NCBI GenBank assembly: GCA_038503075.1
Contig: JBCAML010000011.1
Location: 806,001 to 870,000, forward strand
Reading direction: 5' to 3'
DNA length: 64,000 nt
Origin: Gyromitra esculenta
Taxonomy: Eukaryota; Ascomycota; Pezizomycetes; Pezizales; Discinaceae
Within the stretch, counting starts at the first letter, position 1. Every line of letters begins with the position of its first letter. Below are positions 36,120-48,162 of the stretch, one piece after another. The notes under the pieces are model-generated. The model made no database searches, had not been told where the DNA came from, and saw only the letters and a list, made by a program, of their open reading frames with translations. A program made the translations under genes and the position numbers.

Positions 36120-36510
36120 TACGAACAGGAAACTGCCTTACTGTACTTATAATATTAGCGTCGCGCTGGCGCCGACAAGGATAATCGTTCAATTGTCCCT
36201 TAACAATGCATAAACTAACGTCATTTCTATACGAGGGGGGAATATGGATTATTGATCGATCCAGGCGGAATTACCCACCTTCATGCAGTTGGTGGTTGCG
36301 TAATATGCTTGATTGCTTCTCGAACCTTTACCTGCCTGGATCACCCCATCTGGTTGACTAATCAAAGTCACATAGTCATGGCTAGTACTCACCTATATCT
36401 AGCTGCTATATTAACTTTTTCTAACGATGAGCTAATCAACATAGGTCAATGATCGATCGACTAGCAAGTATCCCCTTTGCAGCGGTTAGCCTATACCCCT
36501 CGGGAATACC

Positions 36511-37098
36511 GTATAAACTCGGAAATAACGAATGGGGCCGGGTTGAGACAGTAGGAAAGAACTACAGGTGTGAGGGTACCTAAGTCTGGCGACAGGTGGC
36601 GGTGCAGCTCTTTTCTCAAGGGCTCAAGCTCGTTTGAATATCATATTTTTGCTAGCTAGCTTTTTCGGTATTTAATAACGGCATTCTCGGTTCATTAGAC
36701 ATTTTTACTAGGCCTCTCGAGGAGTTGTGGGGAGGGGAGAAGATTAGCATCTCTTACTCACGCCGCTACCTATTGCTAGACTTACCCTCACACCCGTAGT
36801 ACTGTATAATAACTGGTTGAGGGAATGGGATATAGCGTACGGACAAAAAGATCGAGAAACCAGAGCCTACTGACAGGGCGTTGTGGCCAATCCAACTGCT
36901 GGAATCTTCCTCGAAAATTATGGGGAGCTAATAACAGCTCCGAACCCCAACTCTCACGTTTCTCGATCTTTTTTTGCCGTACGCTGTAGGTCTCGATCTG
37001 CTGGTTTAACTTGCAGCTCGGCACCTTCCCAACCAGTCGGGACATGATACATTCCTGTTGTCTTAGCCTGGCCACGTTCGTTATTTCCGAGTTTATAC
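36511..37098. mobile_element. 588-bp inverted-repeat element containing MITE copy B
   Basis: The left end GTATAAACTCGGAAATAACG (36511 on) reappears as its exact complement at 37079-37098, and similarity continues inward for about 45 bp with mostly transition differences (GGCCGGGTTGAGACAGTAGG against GGCCAGGCTAAGACAACAGG). A further partial copy of the inner part lies at about 37568-37600. An inner pair of 26-bp inverted repeats sits at 36836-36861 and 36958-36984 (GATCGAGAAAC core). No clear target duplication is visible. It has no coding capacity. Confidence 0.6.
36565..36796. mobile_element. 232-bp TA-flanked MITE, copy B
   Basis: The ends are CAGGTGTGAGGG and the complement of CGGGTGTGAGGG, with TA on each side (36563-36564, 36797-36798). 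The inverted repeat extends inward about 40 bp. It is the opposite-orientation relative of copy A and only 2 bp different in length. Four differences between its two arms are all transitions. Confidence 0.78.
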
Positions 37099-37226
37099 TT
37101 GTTAGCAGGCATACGAACCAGAAAACATGGGGGTGTGGCTTTGTATGCCACGGAATCCGTGCCTAATGCCGCAGCGTACAAAGCCACACCCCCCATGTTT
37201 TCTGGTTCGTATGCCTGCTAACAAGT
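37097..37226. repeat. 130-bp near-perfect hairpin (49-bp arms)
   Basis: The left arm 37097-37145 starts ACTTGTTAGCAGGCATACG and is repeated as its complement at 37177-37226, with one extra C in the right arm. The loop is 31 nt. It abuts the right end of the 588-bp element. It could be a very young fold-back element or an element tip duplicated in inverse orientation. Confidence 0.9.
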
Positions 37227-38317
37227 GCAGTATGAAAAACACGAAAATCCGGCCCGTACAACCCTTCGATACCAACTTAAAACAAGCATAAATTATGGGC
37301 ATGGTCTTTGAAATACAGACATGTGCCACGTTACACGCTGCTTGGCGATTTAAAACGATAGTATCGCACATGGTGATAGGTGGAACATCTCGGCCGATAG
37401 AATATGGCGCTTGAGATTCGGGTCTTTTGGAGAAAAAAGAAAGATACAACCTTGTTCAATGGAAAAAAATTGTTAGGATACCGCGATACCAGGAGGATGG
37501 GCTTGTACTACTTTACTGAGTTGATCATAGAACTGTTAACTACGTGTACTATATACTTTTGGAGATAAGGGATAGGGCCGGGCTGGGACAGCAGGATGAT
37601 ACTGTATTCTGGTTGTTGGTTGGAAAATCATTGAGGCTTAGTTACAGCCAGTGAACAAACACATCAAAACCAAACCAACAGCCCAAACAGTAAGAATCCT
37701 GCTACTTCGACCAGTAATATCACAATATTATCTTGCAGCCTTAGACCGGCCCCGCCACTTATGACCGAGATTATACTGTACGTAGCAATAATTCGTACGC
37801 AAAAAACTATATGTAGTGTAAGTGCGAAGAGCAAAAAAAAGAATTAATTAACGATACACAGAAATGCATTTAGTTTTGAAATGCAAGCGTCTCATTCGTA
37901 AGTACATACTCCCTCGCTCTTCTAAGTAATATGATACGAAGAAAAAAAACACCCATTCCATCGAAAACATTGGCTGCCTAAGAAATAAAGATATAACACC
38001 TCCCATCCCATCCATAAACCCCGAGCACTAGAAATAATCGAAACACATCTAAAAAGCCTACCATTCGACGATACATAAGGCGTTAATTCACAGCGTTGAT
38101 GTTTAGTTGTTCTTTTTGGCTGTAGTAGATAAATGTCTCAGTAAAGATATTCCAACACAATGATCAAACGTAGAGAGCTAGGCGAGGGAGCAAAAAAATA
38201 AAATAGTACAAGAAATATATGGAAGTACTCTATTTATCTTAAAGCAAAGTGAAGAGGGAAATAAGACTAAGAGGAAATAAGGGAAATACATGAGATACCC
38301 TCTAAAGCATCTCACTC
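37227..38317. other. AT-rich intergenic
   Basis: No gene is recognised. A partial copy of the repeat seen in the 588-bp element lies near 37568-37600. The last 400 bp should include the 3' flank of the secreted-protein gene. Confidence 0.5.
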
Positions 38318-40009
38318 TTAGTTCACTGTAGTAACAGTAGACGTCGAGTTCGAGCTTTGGTTCGAGCTTTGGTTTGAATTCTGACTAGACGAGGATGATG
38401 TTTGATTCGCCGCTACAGTCCCAAACTCGTCTGTCGCTGAACTCGAGGAAGAAGAGGCCTCAGAAGCAGAAGAGGACGAGGATGAGGAAGACGAGGAAGA
38501 AGTTGAAGTGGACGTTGACTGACCGTTTCCGCCCTGTCCAACAGAGAACTTCTGGCAATCGTCTTGCGCACCACGCTGGGCAACCGGCATCAATACCGGT
38601 TGATGGTTGGAGGACGAGCTCATAGTGCAAACACGGTAGAATCCAGCAGGGAGGCCAGCCGTCACAGTGGCCTTGAGATTGCCATTGCCGTCACCGGCAT
38701 CGTTGATACCCTTGAAGAATTCGAAGACAGCTGGGTCAGGAGGGTTGGTGGGGTTCAAGGATTCAAGCTTCTGGACGGTGACGTGAGTGTGGCCAACGAT
38801 CTTGCCACCCTTGAGAGCCTGAGGAGCTGCATAATAGGTGTTGGCGGGGTCTGGAGTTGAGGGTCAGTATTTACGGCGCGGAATTAGGATACTTATATCC
38901 GAGGGACTCACTGGTAAAGCTGCCAGCAGCAAGGCCGATAACTTTGACCTTGATATCGAACGCCGTGTCGGCATCGATGTCCTCACCGGGGCCCGGGAAT
39001 GTGATGAGAGAGGAGACCATGTTATCGGTGGAAGGGATATCGCCCATAACAATACCATTGCAAGAACCGCCCTTGACTTGAAGACCATTGGTCAAAGTCT
39101 TACCGGTACAAAAGTTGATGAAGTTGGCGGTGTCAGTGAGAGAGTCAGCTTGAGCTGGATCATCATTCTCCTCCTGGCCGGTTTTAGCACTATTTGCTTG
39201 AACATTTGCGGGATCCAAGGTGAGGACCCCATTGTTGTTGCCTTGAAAGCTGGTCAGTAACTTTTGATATAGGGAGAGATAGTCGATATGACTTACCTCC
39301 ACCGTTATTGTTGTTTCCACCGTTATTGTTGTTATTTCCGCCATTGTTGTTATTTCCACCGTTGTTATTTCCACCGTTGTTATTTCCACCGTTGTTATTA
39401 CCGCCGCCGTTATTGTTATTGCTCGAAGTCTCTACTGGAGTATTGGCACCGCCAGTAGCAGTCAGAGCTTCGCTAGAAGAACTAGCATTTTTATCCGCAC
39501 CGCCTGTAGCAGCCGGAGCTTCGCTAGAAGCACTGGCACTTCTATTTGCGCCACTGGTGGCAGCCGGAGCTTTGCTGGAAGCACTGGCACTGCTATCTGC
39601 ACCACCGATGGCAGTAGGAACTGCACTAGAAGCACCGGTCTCCGTAGGAACATCGCCGTTGTCGTCGCCGGCGGCGCCAGTAGCAACAGGAAGATCGCTC
39701 GAACCAATTGCCGAACCAATATCGCTAGCAATATCCGTAGAGTCCGGGACAGGGAGAGTTGTGGTAATGACAGCCCCTCCAGCAGCGGTGGTGGTCATAA
39801 CCTTGCCTAAGTGCACATTTCTGTCAGAAAAATGAGATAGGGAATTATTAAATTATATATTAGGACGCTTGCCATTTACCTTTGCCTTTAGGGGTTTTGC
39901 CACAAGCTCTACCTCTGCAACGACCTCCTCTCGGATTTGGCGCAGCCAAGACTGATTCAGCGCCAACTAGGACAAGGCCTAGAACAATACTGGTACTGAT
40001 AAACTTCAT
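38318..40009 (-). CDS. secreted fungal protein with Ser/Thr/Ala and Asn/Gly low-complexity linkers
   Basis: The start at 40009 gives a clear signal peptide (MKFISTSIVLGLVLVGAESVLA) and a short Arg/Cys-rich segment. Introns near 39808-39872, 39254-39297 and 38852-38910 join in frame. Next comes an Ala/Ser/Thr-rich region with repeated ATGGA units, then about 60 residues of Asn and Gly. The globular domain has ANVQANSAKTGQ, SLTDTANFINFCTG, GSCNGIVMGDIPSTDNM, a YYAAPQALKGGKIVGHTHVTV segment, FEFFKGIND, GLPAGFYRVCTMSSS and NHQPVLMPVAQRGAQDDC. I recall this domain as a widespread secreted fungal protein of unknown function. The tail is Ser- and Asn-rich with many NQS/NST sequons and no GPI-type hydrophobic end. 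A cell-wall or extracellular role is inferred. Confidence 0.85.
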
Positions 40010-43000
40010 GATTGTTTAAAGAATGCTGTAGGTTGTCCAATGAAGGTAGAACGAATCAAAAAAAGAAAAAATAATATACGATAAAATAGTTGGATTAAAG
40101 CGCTACCGCCGGGGTTGAAAATGATAGTGAGATATGGGCCTCCAGATTGCAGTCGATGCAATAGGGGAAAGAATGGCAATGGTGCACACGAAAAATAAAG
40201 AAAGGAAAGAAAGGAATCCCTCAAAACAACCACAGAATCAATGAATGACAAACAAGTGAGTGATGAGGAAAAGGTGAACCAGGAGTGGGCCAAGGTGGTG
40301 TAGATATAACGTCTGCCCCCCACATGCTTGGCTCCCATACTGACAATTTTGGGGCGCTGGCAGTCGTAAGGTGGAACACAAGATCTCGCTCACACCTTCT
40401 ACACCCAGAATGGTTGACTTTGGTAAGAGGTGTTCCACCTCCCTCCCTCCCTCCCTCCCTCCCATGACCCGTAAGAAACTAAGGAAACCACAAAAGGAAC
40501 ATTGGCTTGGTTCCACCAAGTTACTCTGTCAATGTCCTCGTATAGGAATGTGAAGCGCAGGAGATCCTCAGGATACTCTAGGTCTACTAGGAGCTAAAAA
40601 GCAACGGGAAAAAAATAACCGGAGCATCTCCTTCGGGTCCGGATGAGAGTCGTCGATGATAGATTTCATATGAATTTCTGTGTCGTATAAGCTACTGATT
40701 GAATAACCGTGGGTTACCATGTTTGACATCAATAGCGTTCTTTATTTTAGTCTATGCGAATCATAAGCTGATTGACATAAGAACATGGAGATAATTCCTA
40801 AAGGGAGAAGGGAGAAGCGCCTATACCTACCGATCAACTCCAGGCGCAACAGTCATTTGGAGGATTTCTCTTTGGTGTCTCAGGAAAGCGCTGGTTGAAA
40901 CGACGTTGGGCTAGAGCTCTCCAAGCCCCTGCCAATGAGCGGCAGACACTATCCTGAGAACTACCAAATACGGAAGCTACTAGGCTTCTTTGGGATTAAA
41001 ATCTTGGTGGGCGCCATCGCTTGATGGCAGGTGGGACTAATAAGGAGACGAGAACGAGAGCCGAGATGAAACACCCTACGTTTGCGGCGCTTTCTCGGCG
41101 GGATCGGAATAAGGTTAAATCCAGCAGGGTGAGCCTAAAGATAGCGTCAAAGACCTGCTTTTCCGCCAAGTCCCATCGACGAGGGCGTGGGTTAGTAATT
41201 GATCTCTACCAGGTACACCTGCTCCATTCGACCTCTGAAGTAATGGGCTGTATGCAGTTCTCCTTCTGCCTAGAAACTTGCCGTGTATATGTTGTGTTCG
41301 CCACCGACGCCCCTTGAATCTATGGCTTGATGTATGTACCCGGGATCGCACGTTGGAGATTGAAACGTCCTTGGGATGCTGTTGACCACGGCGCACAGGC
41401 CGTCAAGGGCAATGAACCATGTTCGAAAAGTTCGTGGAATCAAGAGGGGAGGAAGGGTGTTGAGACCAAAGAGGTGGGCGATATGTATGTCCCGTGCTGT
41501 GGAGCAGAGGCGTAGGTACTGTTGGAAACCACATCATTACCTATCACCATACGTGCCATATTTCAATAAGCGAAGGGACGAAGAAAAACATTTTGGATTT
41601 CACAAGGCGTGCCAAACATCTTTAGCTATTACAATTGCAGTTTGGAGTTGCAATTTCCATCGAACATTCCCCTTCGCCGGATGTGATATCATGTTCATAT
41701 AAAAACATCCCTCTCGAAATGACCAACACATGGCCTAATCTTGCCCTTCAGCTCATTGTTCCTCTTGATCCCCTCGACGCCAGACCAAAGCGCGTCTATC
41801 CAAACGTCCTCAGCATTCCTTGATTGTAGATCAATAGTTAAACGCCCAAACCCAGCAAAATAGTTTACAACTAACTCTTAGAAAAGTCTCCACCGGAGAA
41901 TTAAGACTGCATAAAGAACTAAACCTTCGAGTCTGGTAAGATCGTGGTGGCTGGTACCTGCATTTAGTACCGAGTACCTTCCCTCCGTAGTAAATTTCAC
42001 ACGTGTGTTCGCCTATGCCTGGGCAGTTTCTATTTACGGTGCCGTAGTAAATCCCAACCGGAGTTTTAAAGTTAATTAGGAAGGTTCCGAATGTTAACGA
42101 ACGCTCATCTCTACTTGAAAGGTTCAGTAGGATTGCTTCACTTAAATCTAGAGCCCCAAGAGATTATGACGTTGATGCTCCCACAAGCATTTATCAATCG
42201 TCGCACCAGAAAATCTATCCGTTCTTTCCGAGTGCCGTGTTTCCGTGCGCAGGAGACCCATCTCCAACCAATTATCAGGACGTCACAAGTGTCTACGGAT
42301 TTCGCTCACCGTTTCGAGTTTTTCAGCCTCCTCTTGTATTTTTCTAGAGTACGCGGTTGGGGGGTTTCAGCTGTTGATGCAGCTTATCTGCTGGGAAAGG
42401 CGTAGCGGATGAAACGTGGTTTATCGTTCACATAGCGTCACTCGGGCTCCTCTCATTAGCCAAAGAATATCATGTACATGAACCCAATACTCCATACAGC
42501 CCTGAGCGATTGGATGGAGGCTGAAATGGCCCACTTGTGCCCCTACTTTTTGCTCGCAATATTTGGAAAACAAACAAACATCCTAATCCATCAGCAAGCA
42601 TTTAACACTTCTAATTCGCTAATGAATCTTGTTATTATAGGCAGCCTATTAGCTTCCACCGACATGACATGTCCTTCCATTATCACTTATCTATACCACG
42701 AGTAGAAAACTAGCGCTGTCATCACTATCTCGCTTGGCTTGCTATGAGAATAAATTTTAGCATATGCATAGCCACAATACGTATGATTGTGGCTGAAATT
42801 CCACAGGAATTCACCCTCACTCCATTAATACTAAACTCGAGCAAATATTATTATCATACCAACGGTTATTACCCCCCATCACTAACTCGCTAGAGCAGAG
42901 TCCGACCTCCCGTACCGCTGTGTACCTCCAGCCTTCCGTGCTTGAATCTAACCATGTTAACAAACAGCATTTACTACAGCTAGTTCAGCAGTAAGGGTAT

Positions 43001-44412
43001 GGCTATAGGATATGGCTATTCTTTATGAAGATAAAGGGAATCACCGGATAAGAACGTTGTCGTTGTTATTCTTGGTTTTCATTTTTAGTGTATCTGAGGA
43101 CAGCTGACGTTTGAAGGGGGTGGTCGGGAGTGATTTTGGCTTCAGGCTTTTACTCAGGTTGGGCTTAATGTGTATGATGGGTGGTGCGATTATGTGCGGG
43201 GGAGCTTCAAATCATAAGAAGTCGCTTGTAGAAGCACTAGCCTAGCCTGCTTCTCTATGGCCATCGGCAACTACACGTATTCCTTGTTTTCAGTTCCGAG
43301 ATAGCCTGGATGAGATGATGCAGACTCCTGACAAATCTCTCGAATAGCGGTGATGAGTAAGTGAACGTAACTCTTTCAAGGAAGTTTGGAGTTTGTTATT
43401 TTTAAGTAAGATACCAGCCTATAGCACAGATCAATTAAGCTATACTTATATGGCCTGTAATTCGGCTAAGTATTGAGTACTTTTGGGCTAAAAATACCAA
43501 ATGGGCTATACTATAGATTACATGCAATAGATCTAGAAACTAACCCCACAGGTGTCACAATTCTCTCGTAGGTGTTTTCCCCGAAGCACCACCTGGAACT
43601 TCGAAACTCTATTCCTCTGGGCGAAATTCTCTATCGACAGAGCCCCTGACGGGATTTTCTACGTCATTGGCGCCATGTTGATCCCCAGTGTCTGTATGGG
43701 GTAGTCAGCTTCTAGAGCCAGCTAAGGCAAGATCAACAGGCACTCTTTTTGCGCCTAGAGAGAAGCTGGGATAAGAGTAAGAACGCAATGTAGTTTTTGG
43801 ACACCCCAGTAATGATGCCATATCGGGTTGCTATAATTTGGGGTTGAGGCTTGGACGTTTTAGGGAGTCGTAACGGCCGTTTGGATGAACGGCTGTGTGG
43901 CTTTCCAAGGATTGGGTCTAGAAGCTTCACATTTCAAAGCTACATGTATGGTTGTGTGGTTTCTTATTTTTATGCTTAGATACATGTATATATCCTAAGG
44001 CTCTGTTTTGTAGTTACGTCTTTCGGCTATCGCAAGATGGGTGAATGAATGAATAATTCAACTATCGCAGGCAGAAAGTTCAACATTGCATATAATATGG
44101 GGAGGTTTCGGTATCTGTCTACGAGGTTACACAATGCAGGATTTTTCGCGCAGTAGCTAGTGGATGTTTTTGTTCTCAACCATCGATCTCTGGACAAATT
44201 TAGATCGATTGTTTTGTTATTTCTGATAGGGAAAAATCATGATCTTTATCAAAAATTATTTATGTCTCACTTCCACAAGTATATTCCGTAGTACACTTTA
44301 TTTAGTTTTTTGTCTTGATTTTTTCCCTTTTAGATTCTAGTTGCTGTTGACAGTTAAAAAGTACATGAGCCACACTAGCCCGTTCCTTCTTTTTCTCCAA
44401 AATAGCTAAAAT
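40010..44412. other. 4.4-kb gene-poor stretch
   Basis: The first 400 bp should hold the promoter of the secreted-protein gene. A CCCT microsatellite lies at 40438-40463. Frames near 41.0-41.7 and 42.1-42.7 kb do not resemble known proteins. I see no clear element boundaries here. Confidence 0.5.
40438..40463. repeat. (CCCT)n microsatellite
   Basis: Six consecutive CTCC-type tetranucleotide units. Confidence 0.85.
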
Positions 44413-45103
<691 letters not shown>

Positions 45104-45213
45104 GATTGTCGATTAACCAGCAGCTCAGCAATTATTGCCTCTGTGGAAAACGGACAGTCAGTCTGGGCTGGCGATGATAGTTGATATAACTGTTTTTTTG
45201 GGGGGGGGCCTAC

Positions 45214-46158
45214 CTTCGATGTTGGTCGTTATGGTTGAGATTGAGATTTTTGCGGAGGGAACGGGAAGCTTATCAATGTATGTGTGGGGAGAGTAGCTTG
45301 TGTGGAAACCCTAGGGCAGTCACGACGCCACATGGAGACTAAGAACAAGGAATGTGGCGTAGGCTGATAAAGGGAATTGCTGACCTAAGAGAACTGAAAT
45401 CCGAGCGGAGCTAAAAATCAGCCGGATCCAGCCGGCTACCGGTGATGTTTTTCCGAGATTTCTTGGGTTGCTAGGTAGCAACGCCAACTCACGTGAAAAA
45501 CAAGGAATGGTGACCTGTGGAGTCACGTCAAACGCGCGTTGTCGTAGTAACCATGGATCTGCGCCAAGACCGTTGGTAAACAACAGAACCGTTTCTTCTT
45601 TAGTCCTCCCATCTGCTCTCCTACAGCTTGTTTCCTCTCTCTTCCATCATCATTACCTCTATATCCCTCGCCCGGATATCTAAAAACTCCTCTATCCTCC
45701 TCTGCTTCATCTCATCCATCCTCTCTACTCTCCGCTTCATCAGACAGAATACATCAATTACCATCGTTCCCACTACAGTTGTCCTATACAGCTCCCGGAA
45801 GAGCTCCTCGACTAACCCATCGAACGATCCACTACCATTGCTTCTAGATAACTAGCAGTTTCCACTAACTGGGTCTCCGCTCAGTTACATCATTGCTAAG
45901 GACTTTACTGTTTTTTCGGTATTATACCGCCTGATTCAATTTCTTGACAGGGGCCGTCAATTCAGTCTAGTTTTTCATTCTTTATACTATCTTTTTCGGC
46001 GGCTGGGATCTCAGTCTTCGATACTTCAAAGCCTTACACTGCGGAGATTCATATCTCGTCAGGTATGTCAATGTTTCTAGGATATCCCTGGTACCAGGCA
46101 TTAGTTGCTGACACTTGACCACAGTCGCAGGAAAATATTAGAGTTCGAATCAACAACC
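45214..46158. promoter_or_regulatory. divergent promoter UBI3 / zinc-finger gene, with a 5'-leader intron
   Basis: It holds the UBI3 promoter and the CT-rich leader of the zinc-finger gene. CACGTG-related words occur near 45490-45495 (TCACGTGA) and 45524 (GTCACGT). A leader intron of the zinc-finger gene is likely at 46063-46124 (GTATGT to ACCACAG). No coding gene is seen. Confidence 0.55.
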
Positions 46159-48162
46159 ATGTCAATGCCTCAATCACCGAAAAAGCGCATCCAAGGACAC
46201 CGAAGGCTAACCAGTGTCACTGAGAATCCAATTCTCGAGGCCAAACAGGACACGAAACGACAGCAACAACAGCCCAAGCAACGTCAGCAGTCCAACGGAA
46301 CACCTTATCCAACTTCTTCGAACCAGCAAGGGTATGGGCAACAACACCGAAGACAACACTCACTTCCGGACGCATTGACACTCGGCTCGGCTACGGCTCA
46401 GAACCCCCGAAAGAGTAACGCCAGCGCATATCCAGCCAGGACCTTGAACGCTTTCAGCATTGAGAACAGCAGCAATCAGAAGCATCTAACGACACTAGAT
46501 AGTAATATCAATAGCTTTTTTACCTCTCTGTTGCAAAGACCTAGAACACCACCACCAAGCCAAACAAATATTAGTAAGTCAAAAATGTATACCAATCATG
46601 GAATATCACCCACTTACCGGGACACGTCAGAATTCAATCCTGTGACTCCACAGAGCCCATTTCACTCTTACCAGCCAGCTCAGCAGAATGCTTCGCAGTT
46701 AATCGACGAGCTTTTGTCGGAAATCGGCTCGCCTGCTGCCTTAGCTCAAAGGCGAGGCTCGATGATCTCAAACAGCTCTCCTCTACGAGCAACTTTCCAA
46801 CTCGGGGAGTCAGCACAGGATTCTGATTTACCTACTCCTCCGCATACTGCCCGCTTGCAATCAGTGAGCACATTTGATCTCGCGCCACTTCCACACCCAA
46901 ACTTTGTTAGCATGTCTGCAATTAGCAATATGGGGTCGGAGAGTGATCTCGATAATGAATCGTATTATTCGCCAATGTCTTCTGCAATGTCCCCAGCATT
47001 CTCTTCCGTCCCATCTTCCCCCGCAACAATGCACGCTGAGATTTTCAGAAACCCATTACCTACTGTTCCCGAAGACCCTACGCCAACTGGGAGCTTCCAA
47101 ACAATGGATCTTCCAGTACTTGCGCCTGCACCGCGACCCACTCCAGACACGCCTTCACCAGTTAGAGTGAGGGCACCACCGCCATCACTTTCTCTAGGTG
47201 CAAAATCCACGGGCATTACGTCAGAAGAAATAAACAATTTTATCTCTGGACCGGATTCAGCTGATGGTAAATGGCTGTGCCTTTACCCTGAATGCAATAA
47301 GCGATTCGGAAGAAAGGAAAACATCAAGTCACATGTCCAAACCCATCTTGGAGATCGACAGTACAGATGTCATGTGTGCAAAAAGTGTTTTGTTCGGCAG
47401 CATGACTTGAAGAGACATTCAAAGATACATACTGGTGTCAAGCCCTACCCTTGCTTATGCGGGAACTCTTTTGCCAGACATGATGCTTTAACTAGGCATC
47501 GGCAACGAGGAATGTGTATCGGTGCGTTTGAGGGGATCGTAAAGAAGGTTGTGAAGAGAGGAAGACCACGCAAGAAGCCGCTTCCAGAAGATGAGCAAAA
47601 GGTTAAACCCGAGGAGACTGCCGACAGTCCTGGTGGCGAATCATGTTTTGATTCGGATGGATCTAATCCTCAGACGCCTTGTGATCTTCCAGAATTTAAC
47701 AGCAGCAGTCCAGGTCCCCAAAGCCCAGGCCCTGAGACGCCACGCTATGACGAAGGAACACCTTCACTAAGAGAAAGCTCACCTGATCCCCGCCGGGATT
47801 CTATAGGGTATAGTCCTCCTACCTCACCGTCTGACGAATTTGATTTCGAATCTTTCGTCTCGCCACCGTCTGGCAGGAATTCCCTTGGATTTAGCTCTCT
47901 TAGAGATGGCGATTTCACGTCATCACATACCGCGACAGAAAATCCACCCTCACTAAAGAAGTTTCCCAGCTCTTTTGGATGCTCCGACGACTTTTCGTCC
48001 TCACAGAATCAGGAGGAGTTTGGACTATTCGCGCAAGATGGAATAGACATACTCGGGTTGACGGCGTTGGAGAGAGACCCGAACATCTTGAACTTCGAAG
48101 ATATCTATATTAAACCAGAATTACTCAGTCACTCTCAAGACTCTTATTTTGGGGGATGTTGA
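46159..48162 (+). CDS. C2H2 zinc-finger transcription factor, Swi5/Ace2-like
   Basis: A nuclear transcription factor of about 667 residues in one coding exon. Three adjacent fingers occupy roughly residues 372-460: CLYPECNKRFGRKENIKSH, CHVCKKCFVRQHDLKRHSK and the compact third finger CLCGNSFARHDALTRHRQRG. They are followed by KRGRPRKKP, an AT-hook-like basic motif. This finger set and the third-finger spacing are those of Swi5/Ace2 factors, which in yeast drive late-mitotic and cell-separation genes. The N-terminal half is Gln/Ser/Pro-rich with many SP/TP sites (MPQSPKKR, RTPPPS, PTSP), fitting kinase control. The ATG at 46105 is in frame but lies in a probable leader intron, so the start MSMPQSPKK at 46159 was preferred. 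Confidence 0.88.
   Translation: MSMPQSPKKRIQGHRRLTSVTENPILEAKQDTKRQQQQPKQRQQSNGTPYPTSSNQQGYGQQHRRQHSLPDALTLGSATAQNPRKSNASAYPARTLNAFSIENSSNQKHLTTLDSNINSFFTSLLQRPRTPPPSQTNISKSKMYTNHGISPTYRDTSEFNPVTPQSPFHSYQPAQQNASQLIDELLSEIGSPAALAQRRGSMISNSSPLRATFQLGESAQDSDLPTPPHTARLQSVSTFDLAPLPHPNFVSMSAISNMGSESDLDNESYYSPMSSAMSPAFSSVPSSPATMHAEIFRNPLPTVPEDPTPTGSFQTMDLPVLAPAPRPTPDTPSPVRVRAPPPSLSLGAKSTGITSEEINNFISGPDSADGKWLCLYPECNKRFGRKENIKSHVQTHLGDRQYRCHVCKKCFVRQHDLKRHSKIHTGVKPYPCLCGNSFARHDALTRHRQRGMCIGAFEGIVKKVVKRGRPRKKPLPEDEQKVKPEETADSPGGESCFDSDGSNPQTPCDLPEFNSSSPGPQSPGPETPRYDEGTPSLRESSPDPRRDSIGYSPPTSPSDEFDFESFVSPPSGRNSLGFSSLRDGDFTSSHTATENPPSLKKFPSSFGCSDDFSSSQNQEEFGLFAQDGIDILGLTALERDPNILNFEDIYIKPELLSHSQDSYFGGC

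Noticed and set aside
41021..41702. Frames near 41.0-41.7 kb on both strands
   Set aside because: They mirror one another on opposite strands and have no known motif.
46105..46158. Upstream in-frame ATG of the zinc-finger gene
   Set aside because: It lies inside a well-formed leader intron (GTATGT at 46063, branch-like CTGAC, ACAG at 46124), so the next ATG at 46159 was used.
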